Assembly (NCBI RefSeq): GCF_010586825.1
Contig: NZ_JAAAGB010000002.1
Span: 1-64,000, forward strand
Source: Draconibacterium mangrovi
GTDB taxonomy: Bacteria; Bacteroidota; Bacteroidia; Bacteroidales; Prolixibacteraceae
Reading direction: 5' to 3'
Length of the DNA stretch: 64,000 nt
The position numbers were made by a program, and so were the translations under genes. The notes under the pieces are model-generated. The model was given only the letters and a program-made list of their open reading frames with translations, was not told where the DNA came from and did not search any database. Below are positions 44,886-53,772 of the stretch, in pieces; position 1 is the stretch's first letter, and every line of letters starts with the position of its first letter.

Positions 44886-45303
44886 AACAAGAGCTTGAGA
44901 AGCATTATCGGCGACAAACTAAACTGTGAAAATACTACAAATTCGATCGATTTTTTCCACTCCGCGTGGCAATAGTGCGTAACTCAAATCGTCAATCCAA
45001 TTGTAGCGAAGCGATATTTACCCGGCGAATTTTGCCTTGTAGATTTAAATCATCTTCAATCCTTCAGAATTGCACACCGATCACATCCGAAGTTTCGGGA
45101 GGGGCGAATGGCCGCAGGTAAAATAATTTAAAGTTATACATGCTATTTTAATATCCGGAAACCGACAGCCACATGCATTAGTCCGCAGGGGAACAAAAAG
45201 GTGTTCACAACGTATATCTTCAGTATAGTTGTTTAAAGCAGAATCCAATACACCGGTATCCAAAATTATTAAGTGAGATATTTATGAACTAAAAGTAATT
45301 GTT
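44886..45303. other. Gene-free region with a dispersed-repeat copy
   Basis: No frame longer than about 60 codons here looks like a gene, and no tRNA, terminator or promoter with both elements is clear. At 45072-45112 lies one copy of the dispersed repeat whose other copy is at 59226-59267 in the opposite orientation. The surrounding bases read as decayed sequence. Confidence 0.5.
45072..45112 (+). repeat. Dispersed repeat, copy 1
   Basis: Begins GCACACCGAT and continues with CAT, CCGAAGTTT, CGGGAG and GG. The reverse complement of 59226-59267 shares GCACACCGAT, CAT, CCGAAGTTT, CGGGAG and following G-rich bases with two single-base gaps. About four fifths of some 42 positions agree by my manual alignment. 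Confidence 0.6.
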
Positions 45304-46083
45304 ATGAGAAAAAAGTGGAAGATTTTTTGCGGCATTTGGGTGGCTGCACTCAGCATGTTTATCTGTGGAGTCACATTTACTGGATGTGAAATGGAAGGAG
45401 AAGACAACCAGATAATGGATGAAAATCTGGAGCATGCGCTAAAAAGTATGTCCTTTCTACCTGAATTTCCCGGCGCAGGGGCATTTGTTGACGGTTTTTC
45501 AAACGAATTTCTTGCCTTTGAAACCGGTAAAGTATTTACTTATGGAGGAGAAACAGAAGATGGAATTGAAACAATCGTTGTTGAAGTAACAAGCGAAACA
45601 AAAGAAATTATGGGAGTTACCACCACTGTGGTTCGCGACATTGCCTATCTGGACGGCCAGATGATTGAAAAAACCGACGACTGGTTTGCAGAAGACAGTG
45701 AAGGAAATGTATGGTATTTTGGAGAGTATAGCGAAGAATGGGAAGACGGTGAATTGGTGGGGACCGAAGGTTCCTGGGAGGCCGGAGTAGATGATGCACA
45801 ACCCGGAATGCTGATGCCTGCTAATCCTAGAATGGGAATGAAGTACCAACAGGAGTATTATGAAGATGAAGCCGAAGACATGGCTATGGTCATAAATCTG
45901 GACAAAACGGTTGAGATTGATTACGGAACTTTTGAAGGATGTTTGGAAACTATGGAATGGACTCCGCTAGAGCCGGGAGAACGTGAACATAAATTTTACA
46001 AACCTGGAGTAGGTTTGGTTATGGAGTTGCAACCCAGAGGTGGCCGAACAATGGTGGAATTAGTAGATATATATACACCTTAG
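45304..46083 (+). CDS. Lipoprotein of unknown function
   Basis: A 259-residue acidic protein with a lipoprotein signal: charged start, hydrophobic core (about residues 10-25) and lipobox FTGC with Cys at residue 28. The mature part is rich in Glu, Asp, Trp and Tyr, with DGQMIEKTDDWFAEDSEGNVWYFGEYSEEWEDG near residues 115-147 and a GSWEAGVDDAQPGMLMPANP segment near 158-177. I know similar proteins only as conserved hypothetical secreted proteins. It stands alone, followed by an intrinsic terminator. Location periplasmic or outer-membrane is inferred. Confidence 0.78.
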   Translation: MRKKWKIFCGIWVAALSMFICGVTFTGCEMEGEDNQIMDENLEHALKSMSFLPEFPGAGAFVDGFSNEFLAFETGKVFTYGGETEDGIETIVVEVTSETKEIMGVTTTVVRDIAYLDGQMIEKTDDWFAEDSEGNVWYFGEYSEEWEDGELVGTEGSWEAGVDDAQPGMLMPANPRMGMKYQQEYYEDEAEDMAMVINLDKTVEIDYGTFEGCLETMEWTPLEPGEREHKFYKPGVGLVMELQPRGGRTMVELVDIYTP

Positions 46084-46111
46084 GTTTAAGGAAGTAGTTA
46101 TCTGCAAAAAA

Positions 46112-46147
46112 TTGCCTGACTATATATGGTCGGGCAAGTTTTGTTTA
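46112..46147 (+). terminator. Intrinsic terminator of the lipoprotein gene
   Basis: TTGCCTGAC (46112-46120) pairs with GTCGGGCAA (46129-46137), one GU pair, followed by AGTTTTGTTT. It lies about 28 bases after the stop and between convergent genes. Confidence 0.85.
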
Positions 46148-46174
46148 ACAAACTTATCTATAGATTCAAGGAAA

Positions 46175-46708
46175 TCAATTATTCATATTCCATTCCCTCG
46201 CCAACAACGCATAAATCACATCATCAACCCACTTGTCGTTTAATAACAGGCTTTCCCTGAAATGCGCTTCTTTTCTAAAACCCAGTTTTTCGAGCAAAGC
46301 AACCGATGCAATATTTTCGGGATCGATCGAGGCAGTAATCCGGTGCTTTTTCAATTCGCCAAACAGGTGGTCGATAACAGCTTTGGCTGCTTCGGTGGCA
46401 AATCCTAAACCCTGCTTGTGTTTGGCAATGGTGTAACCCAATTCAACCTGTTGCTCGTCGATAAAATGAATGCCGATATCGCCAATAAGTTCGTTATTAT
46501 TTTTTTCCACTACGGCCAGCTGAAACCAGGTGTCCGGCACATTAAATTCAGCAGACAACTTTCCGAAGAAGGTTTCTACATCGTTGATCGTTTTCGGAAT
46601 CCAGCCCTGGTATTTGTTTGCCTCTGCATCCGAGCGATATTTTAAAATCGCATGTTTATCGTTTGCGTTAATTGGGCGTAATACTAATCGTTTGGTGTTT
46701 ACTTGCAT
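46175..46708 (-). CDS. GNAT-family N-acetyltransferase (RimJ/RimL type)
   Basis: A 177-residue GNAT. It starts TKRLVLRPINANDKHAI, typical of the RimJ/RimL branch; VELGYTIAKHKQGLGFATEAAKAV (near residues 88-111) carries the acetyl-CoA-binding Q/R-x-x-G-x-A region, and NIASVALLEKLGFRKE is the conserved C-terminal motif. It should transfer an acetyl group to an amine, substrate unknown. It begins one base after the stop of the upstream hydrolase gene, so it is the third gene of a leftward operon. Confidence 0.9.
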   Translation of the reverse strand: MQVNTKRLVLRPINANDKHAILKYRSDAEANKYQGWIPKTINDVETFFGKLSAEFNVPDTWFQLAVVEKNNNELIGDIGIHFIDEQQVELGYTIAKHKQGLGFATEAAKAVIDHLFGELKKHRITASIDPENIASVALLEKLGFRKEAHFRESLLLNDKWVDDVIYALLAREWNMNN

Positions 46709-46709
46709 T

Positions 46710-48101
46710 TCATTTTTTAGTTTGCTCCACTATCCAGTCTTTCATCGTTTTTAGAACTTCAGGATCGATAGTTTCCTCAATTTGCGAATACTCAGCCGCC
46801 GAACCGGTGTCGCAGTTCTGGAAAAGATGATTCAGGTTCTCAAAAGCAATGGTGGTAACGTTTATGTTTCCACCACTCGTTATGGCAGATTTTATTGAAT
46901 CCAGATTCGATACCGGCACCTGTACGTCTTTTGCACCATTAATGGCCAACACCGGACATGTTACTTTTTCGAGTGTCGGCTGTGGATCGTAGGTTAAAAA
47001 ATAGCGAAACCAGTTGTTGTTTACACCGGCAATTTTAGCATCAATTGCGGCTTTCATTTCGTCGTTCATGCCGGGATAAAATCCCTGCGAAAGAATTGTC
47101 CGGAGTTGCTCAAGTGTTTTTGCGGAGTCGGGCTCCGTTTTTATGATTTCAAAAATACGCTGATTAATCATCGCGCTTTGTTTTATCTGAAATTCCGGCA
47201 ACCCCGCTGCTTCCAGTGCCAGTACATTTTGCTCTTTAAGAATTTGTTCGCCGGTTGTTCCCGGACCAGCCATCATAATAAAAAAGGCAATGTCATCAGA
47301 ACTTGTAGCTGCAATCGGAGCAATCAAACCTCCTTCACTGTGCCCAATCAAACCTATGTTTTTTGAATCGATTTCTTTTCTTGTTGTAAGTAATCCTACA
47401 CCGGCAAGTACGTCTCCGGCAAAATCTTTACTCGTTGCTGTTGAGATATTCCCTTCGGAACCGTCAACTCCACGGTCGTCGACACGCAATACTGCAATAC
47501 CATTACGGGCAAAATAATCAGCAATCACCCAAAAAAGTTTGTGCCCGTATATGGTTTCGTCACGATCCTGAGCACTTGATCCTGTTATCATCACCACTGC
47601 CGGGCAAGGAGAAGTAGTATCCGGACAGGTTAACGTGCCCGCCAGTTTATAACCCGACTCAGTATTCACGTACTCCACATCCTCAATGAGGTAGGGGAAT
47701 GGCGGTTGTGGAATTTGCGGTCGTTTTAGGATGGGAGCTTCATCGGTTTTTACAAGAGTCAACGGTGTGTTAATTCCGTTTTTACTCCATTCGCCTTTTA
47801 TGGTAGTATCGTTTTGAAAGACACCGGAATAAGTATGATCAATTTTGGGCGTGTAAATAATAATACTGTCGGTTGTAATCTTTATCAGTTTGCACGGCAG
47901 GTCCTTTGTACCGTCTTCAAGAACAGAAAGAGTGATGATCGGTTTACCACTTTCATCTTCCGATATATGAAACGAGGTAGTAATTTTCAACGTTGGTAAA
48001 TTCACTTTCCCTACCCAATAACCATTTAGGTTTTGCGCATCTGCCTGATTCATTCCGCAAAATAGAATCAAAAGGAGAATAAGCCAACAGCTTCGTTTCA
48101 T
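46710..48101 (-). CDS. Secreted alpha/beta hydrolase with N-terminal beta domain
   Basis: A 463-residue protein with a signal peptide (about residues 1-22, ending in QADAQ). An N-terminal beta domain (about 25-120) precedes an alpha/beta-hydrolase domain with VVMITGSSAQDRDE (oxyanion region near 168-181), the nucleophile elbow GHSEGG (near 253-258), an acid in NGAKDVQVP and a final His in LNHLFQ. Similar Bacteroidota proteins are annotated as dienelactone-hydrolase-like or peptidase S9-like esterases. Substrate unknown. It lies 13 bases after the upstream esterase gene and one base before the GNAT gene. Confidence 0.87.
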   Translation of the reverse strand: MKRSCWLILLLILFCGMNQADAQNLNGYWVGKVNLPTLKITTSFHISEDESGKPIITLSVLEDGTKDLPCKLIKITTDSIIIYTPKIDHTYSGVFQNDTTIKGEWSKNGINTPLTLVKTDEAPILKRPQIPQPPFPYLIEDVEYVNTESGYKLAGTLTCPDTTSPCPAVVMITGSSAQDRDETIYGHKLFWVIADYFARNGIAVLRVDDRGVDGSEGNISTATSKDFAGDVLAGVGLLTTRKEIDSKNIGLIGHSEGGLIAPIAATSSDDIAFFIMMAGPGTTGEQILKEQNVLALEAAGLPEFQIKQSAMINQRIFEIIKTEPDSAKTLEQLRTILSQGFYPGMNDEMKAAIDAKIAGVNNNWFRYFLTYDPQPTLEKVTCPVLAINGAKDVQVPVSNLDSIKSAITSGGNINVTTIAFENLNHLFQNCDTGSAAEYSQIEETIDPEVLKTMKDWIVEQTKK

Positions 48102-48114
48102 ATTCTTTGTTCCC

Positions 48115-48927
48115 TTAAGGTTTATCCAATACTCTGATCTCTTTTAATAAAACTTCCAGTGCCGGCGAGGCCATTTCTCCGTGGTTAAAACCGTCGAGTT
48201 CCATTAGTTTGCAGTTTTTATGGCCGGCGACTTTCATCATACGCCACATGTAGGCATTCTCTTCGTAACGGCCCAACATTTCCTGTTCGCGATCGCCGGT
48301 AATAAAGATCGTGGGAGGAGCATCGGGGCGAACAAAATAGAGTGGCGCATATTCATCAACAATCGCTTGCGTTCCCGGAATTCTTCTTTCATCGCGAATG
48401 GTAAAGTGTGTAACTGTGTGTCCGCTAAAAGGAATGAGCATCGCAATATCGTCGGCATTAATATCGTGTGCGGCAAGGTAATGTTTGTCTAAACCAACCA
48501 TGCTGGTAAGGTAGCCACCGGCCGAATGTCCGCTAACAACTATCTTATCTTTACTACCGCCATATTTTTCAATGTTTTTAAAGGTCCAGGCTACTGCCGC
48601 TGCGGCATCCTCGATATAAACCGGGCATTTAACTTTTGGCGACAAACGATAGTTTACAGCCACCACTGCAATTCCCTGTTCTTTTAGTTTCTCGGGAATA
48701 AATTTATTACCGCCTGTTATTCCGCCACCATGAAACCAAACCACAGTGGTAAAATCAGTTTTATTTTCCGGGTAATAAATATCTAGTCTACAACGTTCCT
48801 GTGCATATTCCGAAGCGTCAGATGTGTACAGAATATTTTCGTCGGTGGTATACGCTGTTTCTTGCGCAGTAAGGGTTTGAGCACCAATTAAAAAGAAAAT
48901 AAGGGAAAGAAAAATATAGTTTTTCAT
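48115..48927 (-). CDS. Secreted alpha/beta-hydrolase esterase
   Basis: A 270-residue hydrolase with a signal peptide (about residues 1-21). It has the oxyanion HGGG in VVWFHGGGITGG (near 62-73) and the nucleophile SGHSAGGYL (near 133-141), which place it in the hormone-sensitive-lipase-like/acetyl-esterase group; the final catalytic His is in LDGFNHGEMA. It probably cleaves short acyl esters in the periplasm. It is the first gene of the leftward unit esterase-hydrolase-GNAT. Confidence 0.88.
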   Translation of the reverse strand: MKNYIFLSLIFFLIGAQTLTAQETAYTTDENILYTSDASEYAQERCRLDIYYPENKTDFTTVVWFHGGGITGGNKFIPEKLKEQGIAVVAVNYRLSPKVKCPVYIEDAAAAVAWTFKNIEKYGGSKDKIVVSGHSAGGYLTSMVGLDKHYLAAHDINADDIAMLIPFSGHTVTHFTIRDERRIPGTQAIVDEYAPLYFVRPDAPPTIFITGDREQEMLGRYEENAYMWRMMKVAGHKNCKLMELDGFNHGEMASPALEVLLKEIRVLDKP

Positions 48928-49078
48928 CGTAACGTTTTTTTTGATTTCGGGCTAAAGTACAAAAGAATTTGGAACAGTGGAATGGAACTCCGGTAAATGG
49001 TGGGGGGGAATTGGAGTCGTTAAAAATGAATAATTAATCGTACATTTAAATGTTAAATACACAAAAAAGCTAACAGTT

Positions 49079-49570
49079 GTGAATAAGAATTTACTGATTT
49101 TCGTAGTTGAAGACAACAAACTATACCACAAACTGGTGGTTGAATTTCTTCAGAGACAAGGAATGAAAAGGGTTAAATCGTTTTATAATGCCGAGGATTG
49201 TTTGGCGGCTGTAAACAAAGGTGAGCGTCCTGATATTGTTATCGAGGATTATCATTTGAATGATACTACGGGAATTGCTGTTTTGCAGGCAGTAAAGAAA
49301 ATCAGCGAACGTACCGAGTTTATTTTTCTCACTTCGCACGAAGATATGGAAGTGGCTGTAAATTCGATAAAATACGGCGCCTACGATTACATTATAAAAG
49401 ACAACGATATTGCCCTTAAAAAGGTGTATAATAAAATTGGGAAAATTTCGAAAGTTATAGAACTCGAAAAGCGAAACCGTTTTGTGCGAAATGCCATGAT
49501 TGTTTCGCTGGCCATTTTAGTAGCCATTGTCGTTGTTGTTGCCCTCCGCGAAATTTTTAACCTGTTCTGA
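49079..49570 (+). CDS. Membrane-anchored response-regulator receiver protein
   Basis: A 163-residue protein made of one receiver domain and a C-terminal membrane helix. The acidic pair is Glu11-Asp12 (FVVEDN), the phospho-acceptor Asp57 (IVIEDYHL), the switch Thr85 (FLTSHE) and the invariant Lys107 (IIKDND). After a short charged linker, residues about 138-157 form a strong hydrophobic helix. There is no DNA-binding output domain. The start is GTG at 49079; no nearby ATG gives the full beta-1 strand. It may act as a phosphate sink or membrane-local signalling partner. No kinase adjoins it. Confidence 0.8.
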   Translation: MNKNLLIFVVEDNKLYHKLVVEFLQRQGMKRVKSFYNAEDCLAAVNKGERPDIVIEDYHLNDTTGIAVLQAVKKISERTEFIFLTSHEDMEVAVNSIKYGAYDYIIKDNDIALKKVYNKIGKISKVIELEKRNRFVRNAMIVSLAILVAIVVVVALREIFNLF

Positions 49571-49591
49571 TAAGCGAATCAGAAAGTACGG

Positions 49592-50851
49592 TTAATGTAC
49601 CGCCACTTGCATTAGCAGTCCGCACATCCACGCTCCGTAGGTTCCTAACGCATAACCTAAAACGGCCAGTAAAACACCAACCGGTGCCAGCGACGGATGA
49701 AAAGCAGCCGCCACAACCGGGGCACTTGCCGCACCTCCGATGTTTGCTTTACTACCAACCGCGAGGAAGAAATAGGGCGCACGGATCAGTTTCCCGACAA
49801 TTAACAGCAGAATTACGTGAATAGCCATCCAGATTCCGCCAACCAAAAACAGTCCAATGTTATCGAAGATCTTGCCAACATCCATTTTCATCCCAATGGT
49901 TGCCACCAGAATATAAATAAAGATCGTACCTATTTTTGATGCACCGGCTCCTTCGTAATTCCGGAGTTTTGTAAACGACAACCCAATTCCAATAGTGGTT
50001 GAAAGGATAATTAACCAGAAGAATTTTGAGGTTAAGCTAAACTTGTTTAATGCCGGGGCATGAACTTCGATGTAAGGGGCGATCCAGTCGGAAACCAAAT
50101 GTGCAAAACCGGTAACGCCAAGCCCGATGGCTGCAATAACCATAATATCGGTGCTGCTGGGTATACGTGCTATCCGCTGACTGAATTCATGCATGTGATC
50201 TTTTAGTTGGGTAACACTGCTGGCGTCGGCTCTAAAATGTTTGTCGATCTGCTTCGATTTTCCCACACCAATCAGCAAAATGGCCATCCATACTTCGGCT
50301 ACCAGCACATCAACGGTAATCATTATCGAGTACAAATGATCCGATGGTTTAAAAATTTCGTACATGGCAGCCTGGTTGGCACCACCACCAATCCAGCTTC
50401 CGGCAATGGTGGTCATTCCGCGCCAAACAGCATCGGGGCCTGCTCCTCCAACAAGATCAGGATTAATGATGGAAGCCAATAATATCGCAAGTGGCCCGCC
50501 TATAATCACACCAACGGTACCGGTAAGGAACATAATCAGAGCTTTACTCCCTAGTTTAAACACTTCTTTAAGGTTAATACTTAGTGTAAGTAGAACCAAA
50601 CTAGCCGGCAACAAGTAGCGCGATGCCATAAAATACAGCTGCGAGTGTTCGCCGTCGACAATATTAAAAGTGGTGAGCAAACTGGGTAAAAAATAGCAGA
50701 GCAGCAGCATAGGAATAACGCTGTAGAATTTCTTGAAAATGGGTTTCGATGAATTACTGGTATAGAAAATAGCGGCCAGTAATGCCAATAATAATCCTAA
50801 TACTACTGCGTCGTTTTTAATAAGTGCTTCAACTTGTCCTGTTTCCTGCAT
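49592..50851 (-). CDS. DUF819 family membrane protein, longer member
   Basis: A 419-residue integral membrane protein with about 11 helices. AGSWIGGGANQAAMYEIFKP (near residues 156-175), and PYFFLAVGSKANIGGAASAPVVAAAF (near 366-391), are the conserved GG-containing half motifs of DUF819 transporter-like proteins. The second half motif is better preserved than in the paralogue at 37014-38168. Substrate unknown. It is convergent with the receiver protein gene and has its own upstream -7 element. Confidence 0.87.
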   Translation of the reverse strand: MQETGQVEALIKNDAVVLGLLLALLAAIFYTSNSSKPIFKKFYSVIPMLLLCYFLPSLLTTFNIVDGEHSQLYFMASRYLLPASLVLLTLSINLKEVFKLGSKALIMFLTGTVGVIIGGPLAILLASIINPDLVGGAGPDAVWRGMTTIAGSWIGGGANQAAMYEIFKPSDHLYSIMITVDVLVAEVWMAILLIGVGKSKQIDKHFRADASSVTQLKDHMHEFSQRIARIPSSTDIMVIAAIGLGVTGFAHLVSDWIAPYIEVHAPALNKFSLTSKFFWLIILSTTIGIGLSFTKLRNYEGAGASKIGTIFIYILVATIGMKMDVGKIFDNIGLFLVGGIWMAIHVILLLIVGKLIRAPYFFLAVGSKANIGGAASAPVVAAAFHPSLAPVGVLLAVLGYALGTYGAWMCGLLMQVAVH

Positions 50852-50888
50852 ACCTCTCCTTTTTATCCCTCAGTTTTTCGTAAGATGG

Positions 50889-50896
50889 CAAATATA
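50889..50896 (-). promoter_or_regulatory. Candidate -7 element of the DUF819 gene
   Basis: On the minus strand this reads TATATTTG, an exact TAnnTTTG match, 37 bases before the start at 50851. At the -33 distance only GTTG is found. Confidence 0.4.
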
Positions 50897-50990
50897 AAAA
50901 TCTTTTCAGGTTTAACAACTTGATATTGGTCAGGTTCAATACTTTATCAATTCTGAAAAATTTGTTGTTAAACAGTTTATGACAAAAATA

Positions 50991-51022
50991 TTTGCTTTGA
51001 TTCGCAAAATGCCGTAATTTTT
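50991..51022 (+). promoter_or_regulatory. Candidate promoter of the DUF481 gene
   Basis: TTTG (50991-50994), 20 bases, then TAATTTTT (51015-51022), one base off TAnnTTTG. It lies 25 bases before the ATG at 51048. Confidence 0.45.
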
Positions 51023-51047
51023 ATATGTTTTTTAAAATCTTTCAATC

Positions 51048-52076
51048 ATGCTGAACAAAAAATGTATAATTTCTTTACTACTAATTTTCTCATTTATTCA
51101 GGTAATTGCCCAAAACGATAAAATATACACCTCGAACGGAGATGTACTGGTGGGCGAAATAAAATCGATGAAGCGCGGAGTGCTGGTTTACGACACCGAT
51201 TATGCTGACAGCGATTTTCAGGTAGACTGGAATGAAGTTGAAGGGATAGTGTGTACCCGCTTGCTGATTATTTATACCGTTGATGGGAAAAAGTACAACG
51301 GCGGGTTAAATTCGCTACCCGACGAACCCAAAAAAGTTACCATTCAAACGCTGGATGATAATGTCTCAATGAGCCTTGATCAGATCGTTGAAATTACTTC
51401 GTTGGAACAACGTTTCATCGACCGGATTATTATTTCAATTGATGCAGGATTGTCATACAGTAAGGCCAATAATGTGCGGCAAACCTCGGCTGCGGCGAAA
51501 GTGAGCTACCGAGGCATAAAATGGAATATTAGCGCCCAGTTAAATAATGTGGGAACAACCCAGGATGATGTTGATCCGCTAAAACGTACCGATGGCGGAG
51601 TAACCCTGGTTCGCGATATTTGGGGAAGTGGTATGATACTGGGTGGTGCCGAATTTTTAAGTAACAGCGAACAGATGCTTGATTTGCGTTCTACATTTCG
51701 TGCGGGTTTAGGATTGTATCTTATCCGTTCCAATCATATGTACATGCAGTCGGGTTTAGGACTGGCATTCTCACAGGAAAAATACGGTGGTGATACTCCT
51801 ACCTCGCAGGGAAGTTTTGAAGGACTGGGACTGTTTGATTTTAATGCCTACGATTTGGGCGACCTATCGTTTCAGTTTAAGCTAACCACATATCCGAGTT
51901 TGTCGGATTGGGGAAGGTGGCGTATCGACATGGATACCTCGCTAAAATATGATTTACCGCTCGATTTTTACGTAAAACTCAGCTATGTGCACAACTTCGA
52001 TAGCGATCCGTTGGTTGCCGACGTTGCTAAAAACGATTTTGTATTTAAAACCAGCATAGGTTGGGAGTGGGATTAA
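51048..52076 (+). CDS. DUF481 family outer-membrane beta-barrel protein
   Basis: A 342-residue protein with a signal peptide (about residues 1-22, ending VIAQ). A short N-terminal beta domain (KIYTSNGDVLVGEIKSM, near 25-41, then DWNEVEGI) is followed from about residue 125 by repeated amphipathic strands and a final FKTSIGWEWD. The layout matches DUF481, predicted outer-membrane barrels that sometimes bind salts or lipids. Function unknown. It is preceded by a promoter-like element and appears monocistronic. Confidence 0.82.
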   Translation: MLNKKCIISLLLIFSFIQVIAQNDKIYTSNGDVLVGEIKSMKRGVLVYDTDYADSDFQVDWNEVEGIVCTRLLIIYTVDGKKYNGGLNSLPDEPKKVTIQTLDDNVSMSLDQIVEITSLEQRFIDRIIISIDAGLSYSKANNVRQTSAAAKVSYRGIKWNISAQLNNVGTTQDDVDPLKRTDGGVTLVRDIWGSGMILGGAEFLSNSEQMLDLRSTFRAGLGLYLIRSNHMYMQSGLGLAFSQEKYGGDTPTSQGSFEGLGLFDFNAYDLGDLSFQFKLTTYPSLSDWGRWRIDMDTSLKYDLPLDFYVKLSYVHNFDSDPLVADVAKNDFVFKTSIGWEWD

Positions 52077-52170
52077 GGACTTCGAAAAAAAAGGATCGTT
52101 ACGATCATAATTCCTGTTCAAATTCAAAGAATCACCCCTGTTTTTTATAATTTAGAGAAAACAAATGTTG

Positions 52171-52200
52171 CAGGCCGAAAAAGGGTTCTTTTGCGGCCTG
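52171..52200 (+). terminator. Strong hairpin between the DUF481 gene and nnr
   Basis: CAGGCCG (52171-52177) pairs with CGGCCTG (52194-52200); inside it AAAAG (52179-52183) pairs with CTTTT (52188-52192) around a GGTT loop. The downstream sequence TAATTTCC is only weakly T-rich, so it may be a terminator for the DUF481 gene or a leader hairpin for nnr, whose ATG is 25 bases away. Confidence 0.5.
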
Positions 52201-52224
52201 TAATTTCCAGCTTTCTCAAAAAAA

Positions 52225-53742
52225 ATGAAATTATTTACAACTAAACAAATAGCAGCAATCGACAAGTTTACCATCGAAAATGAGCCTATTGCCGATATCG
52301 ATTTGATGGAACGCGCCTCGCTGCAAATGACCAACTGGATTGTTCAACAGTTTTCAACCGAAGAAAGGTTACTGTTTTTTGCCGGCCCCGGAAATAACGG
52401 TGGCGATGCTTTGGCAATGGCGCGACAGCTGGCCGATTTGGATTACCAGTGCGAAGTTTACCTGCTTGATTTTGGAAAAGCTTTAAAAGGATCGCCGGCT
52501 ATCAACTACAAACGTTTGGAAGAGCAGGGCAAAGTAAAACTGGCAAAACTACGAACGGAAAACGATTTTCCGCAGGTTGACGAAACCGATGTGCTGATCG
52601 ACGGTTTGTTTGGCTCAGGTTTGTCGCGGCCGCTTGAAGGATTACCGGCACAACTTGTGCAATACATTAACCAGCTGCTGAATGTAGTAGTGGCTGTTGA
52701 TATCCCCAGCGGATTAATGGGGGAAAACAATGCCGAAAATAACCTTGAGAATATTATCCGCGCCGACTTTACATTAACTCTGCAGTTCCCGAAAATAAGT
52801 TTCCTTTTCCCCGAGAACGAACAGTTTGTGGGGCAGTGGGAAGTGTTACCGATTGGTTTGCATCCCGGTGGAATAAACGAAACACCATCGCCATATTCCT
52901 TTGTTGATGCGGAAGATATTGCAGCGCGTTTGCCATTACGTACAAAATTCGATCATAAAGGAACATTTGGGCACGCACTGCTTATTGCCGGAAGTTATGG
53001 CAAAATGGGAGCGGCTGTGCTGGCATCAAAAGCCTGTTTGCGTGCCGGAGCAGGATTGTTAACCACACACGTTCCGCACATGGGGTTCCCGGTCATTCAA
53101 ACTGCGGTGCCTGAAGCAATGGCCAGTATTGATCAGCACGATTCGATGTTTACTGATTTTCCCAACCTGGAGCCTTATGCGGCTATTGGTGTTGGTCCGG
53201 GGCTGGGCCTGAAACGAAATTCGTGCCGTGCCTTATGCGACTTGTTCGATCAGGCAAAGGTACCGATGGTTATCGATGCCGATGCGCTGAATATTCTTGC
53301 CGAAAATAAAACCTGGCTGGAGAAAATCCCCGAAGGTTCGGTGCTTACACCACATCCGGGCGAGTTTCAGCGTTTGGTTGGTGAAACCACCGATTCGTAC
53401 GATGCCATTCAGAAACAAATGGCTTTTGCCAAAAAATACAATTGTGTGGTGGTGTTAAAAGGAGCGCACACTTCGGTGGCGGCGCCCGATGGGACACTTT
53501 GTTGGAACTCAACAGGTAATTCGGGAATGGGAACCGCCGGAAGCGGCGATGTACTTACCGGAATAATTCTGGGATTGCTGGCTCAGGGAATGGTTTCGTT
53601 TGATGCAGCGCTGGTGGGCGTTTATCTGCACGGACTGGCCGGAGACATAGCCATCAAAAAACGATCGGAATTTTCATTAATGGCCGGCGATATTATCGAA
53701 ACGCTGGGGAAAGCATTTCTCAAAGTTCAGGAAGAATTATAA
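52225..53742 (+). CDS. nnr: Bifunctional NAD(P)HX epimerase/ADP- or ATP-dependent dehydratase
   Basis: A 505-residue fusion. The N-terminal YjeF_N epimerase domain (residues 1-210) carries FAGPGNNGGDALAMARQL near 51-68. The C-terminal ribokinase-fold dehydratase (about 220-500) carries the substrate/phosphate motif NSGMGTAGSGDVLTGIILGLLAQG near 433-456, with the AGSGD catalytic signature, and VLTPHPGEFQRL near 373-384. It repairs damaged hydrated NAD(P)H. The bifunctional form is the usual bacterial arrangement. It lies just upstream of a HAD phosphatase gene (30-base gap). Confidence 0.95.
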   Translation: MKLFTTKQIAAIDKFTIENEPIADIDLMERASLQMTNWIVQQFSTEERLLFFAGPGNNGGDALAMARQLADLDYQCEVYLLDFGKALKGSPAINYKRLEEQGKVKLAKLRTENDFPQVDETDVLIDGLFGSGLSRPLEGLPAQLVQYINQLLNVVVAVDIPSGLMGENNAENNLENIIRADFTLTLQFPKISFLFPENEQFVGQWEVLPIGLHPGGINETPSPYSFVDAEDIAARLPLRTKFDHKGTFGHALLIAGSYGKMGAAVLASKACLRAGAGLLTTHVPHMGFPVIQTAVPEAMASIDQHDSMFTDFPNLEPYAAIGVGPGLGLKRNSCRALCDLFDQAKVPMVIDADALNILAENKTWLEKIPEGSVLTPHPGEFQRLVGETTDSYDAIQKQMAFAKKYNCVVVLKGAHTSVAAPDGTLCWNSTGNSGMGTAGSGDVLTGIILGLLAQGMVSFDAALVGVYLHGLAGDIAIKKRSEFSLMAGDIIETLGKAFLKVQEEL

Positions 53743-53772
53743 AAAAACATATAAGCCCTAAATAATCTATCA

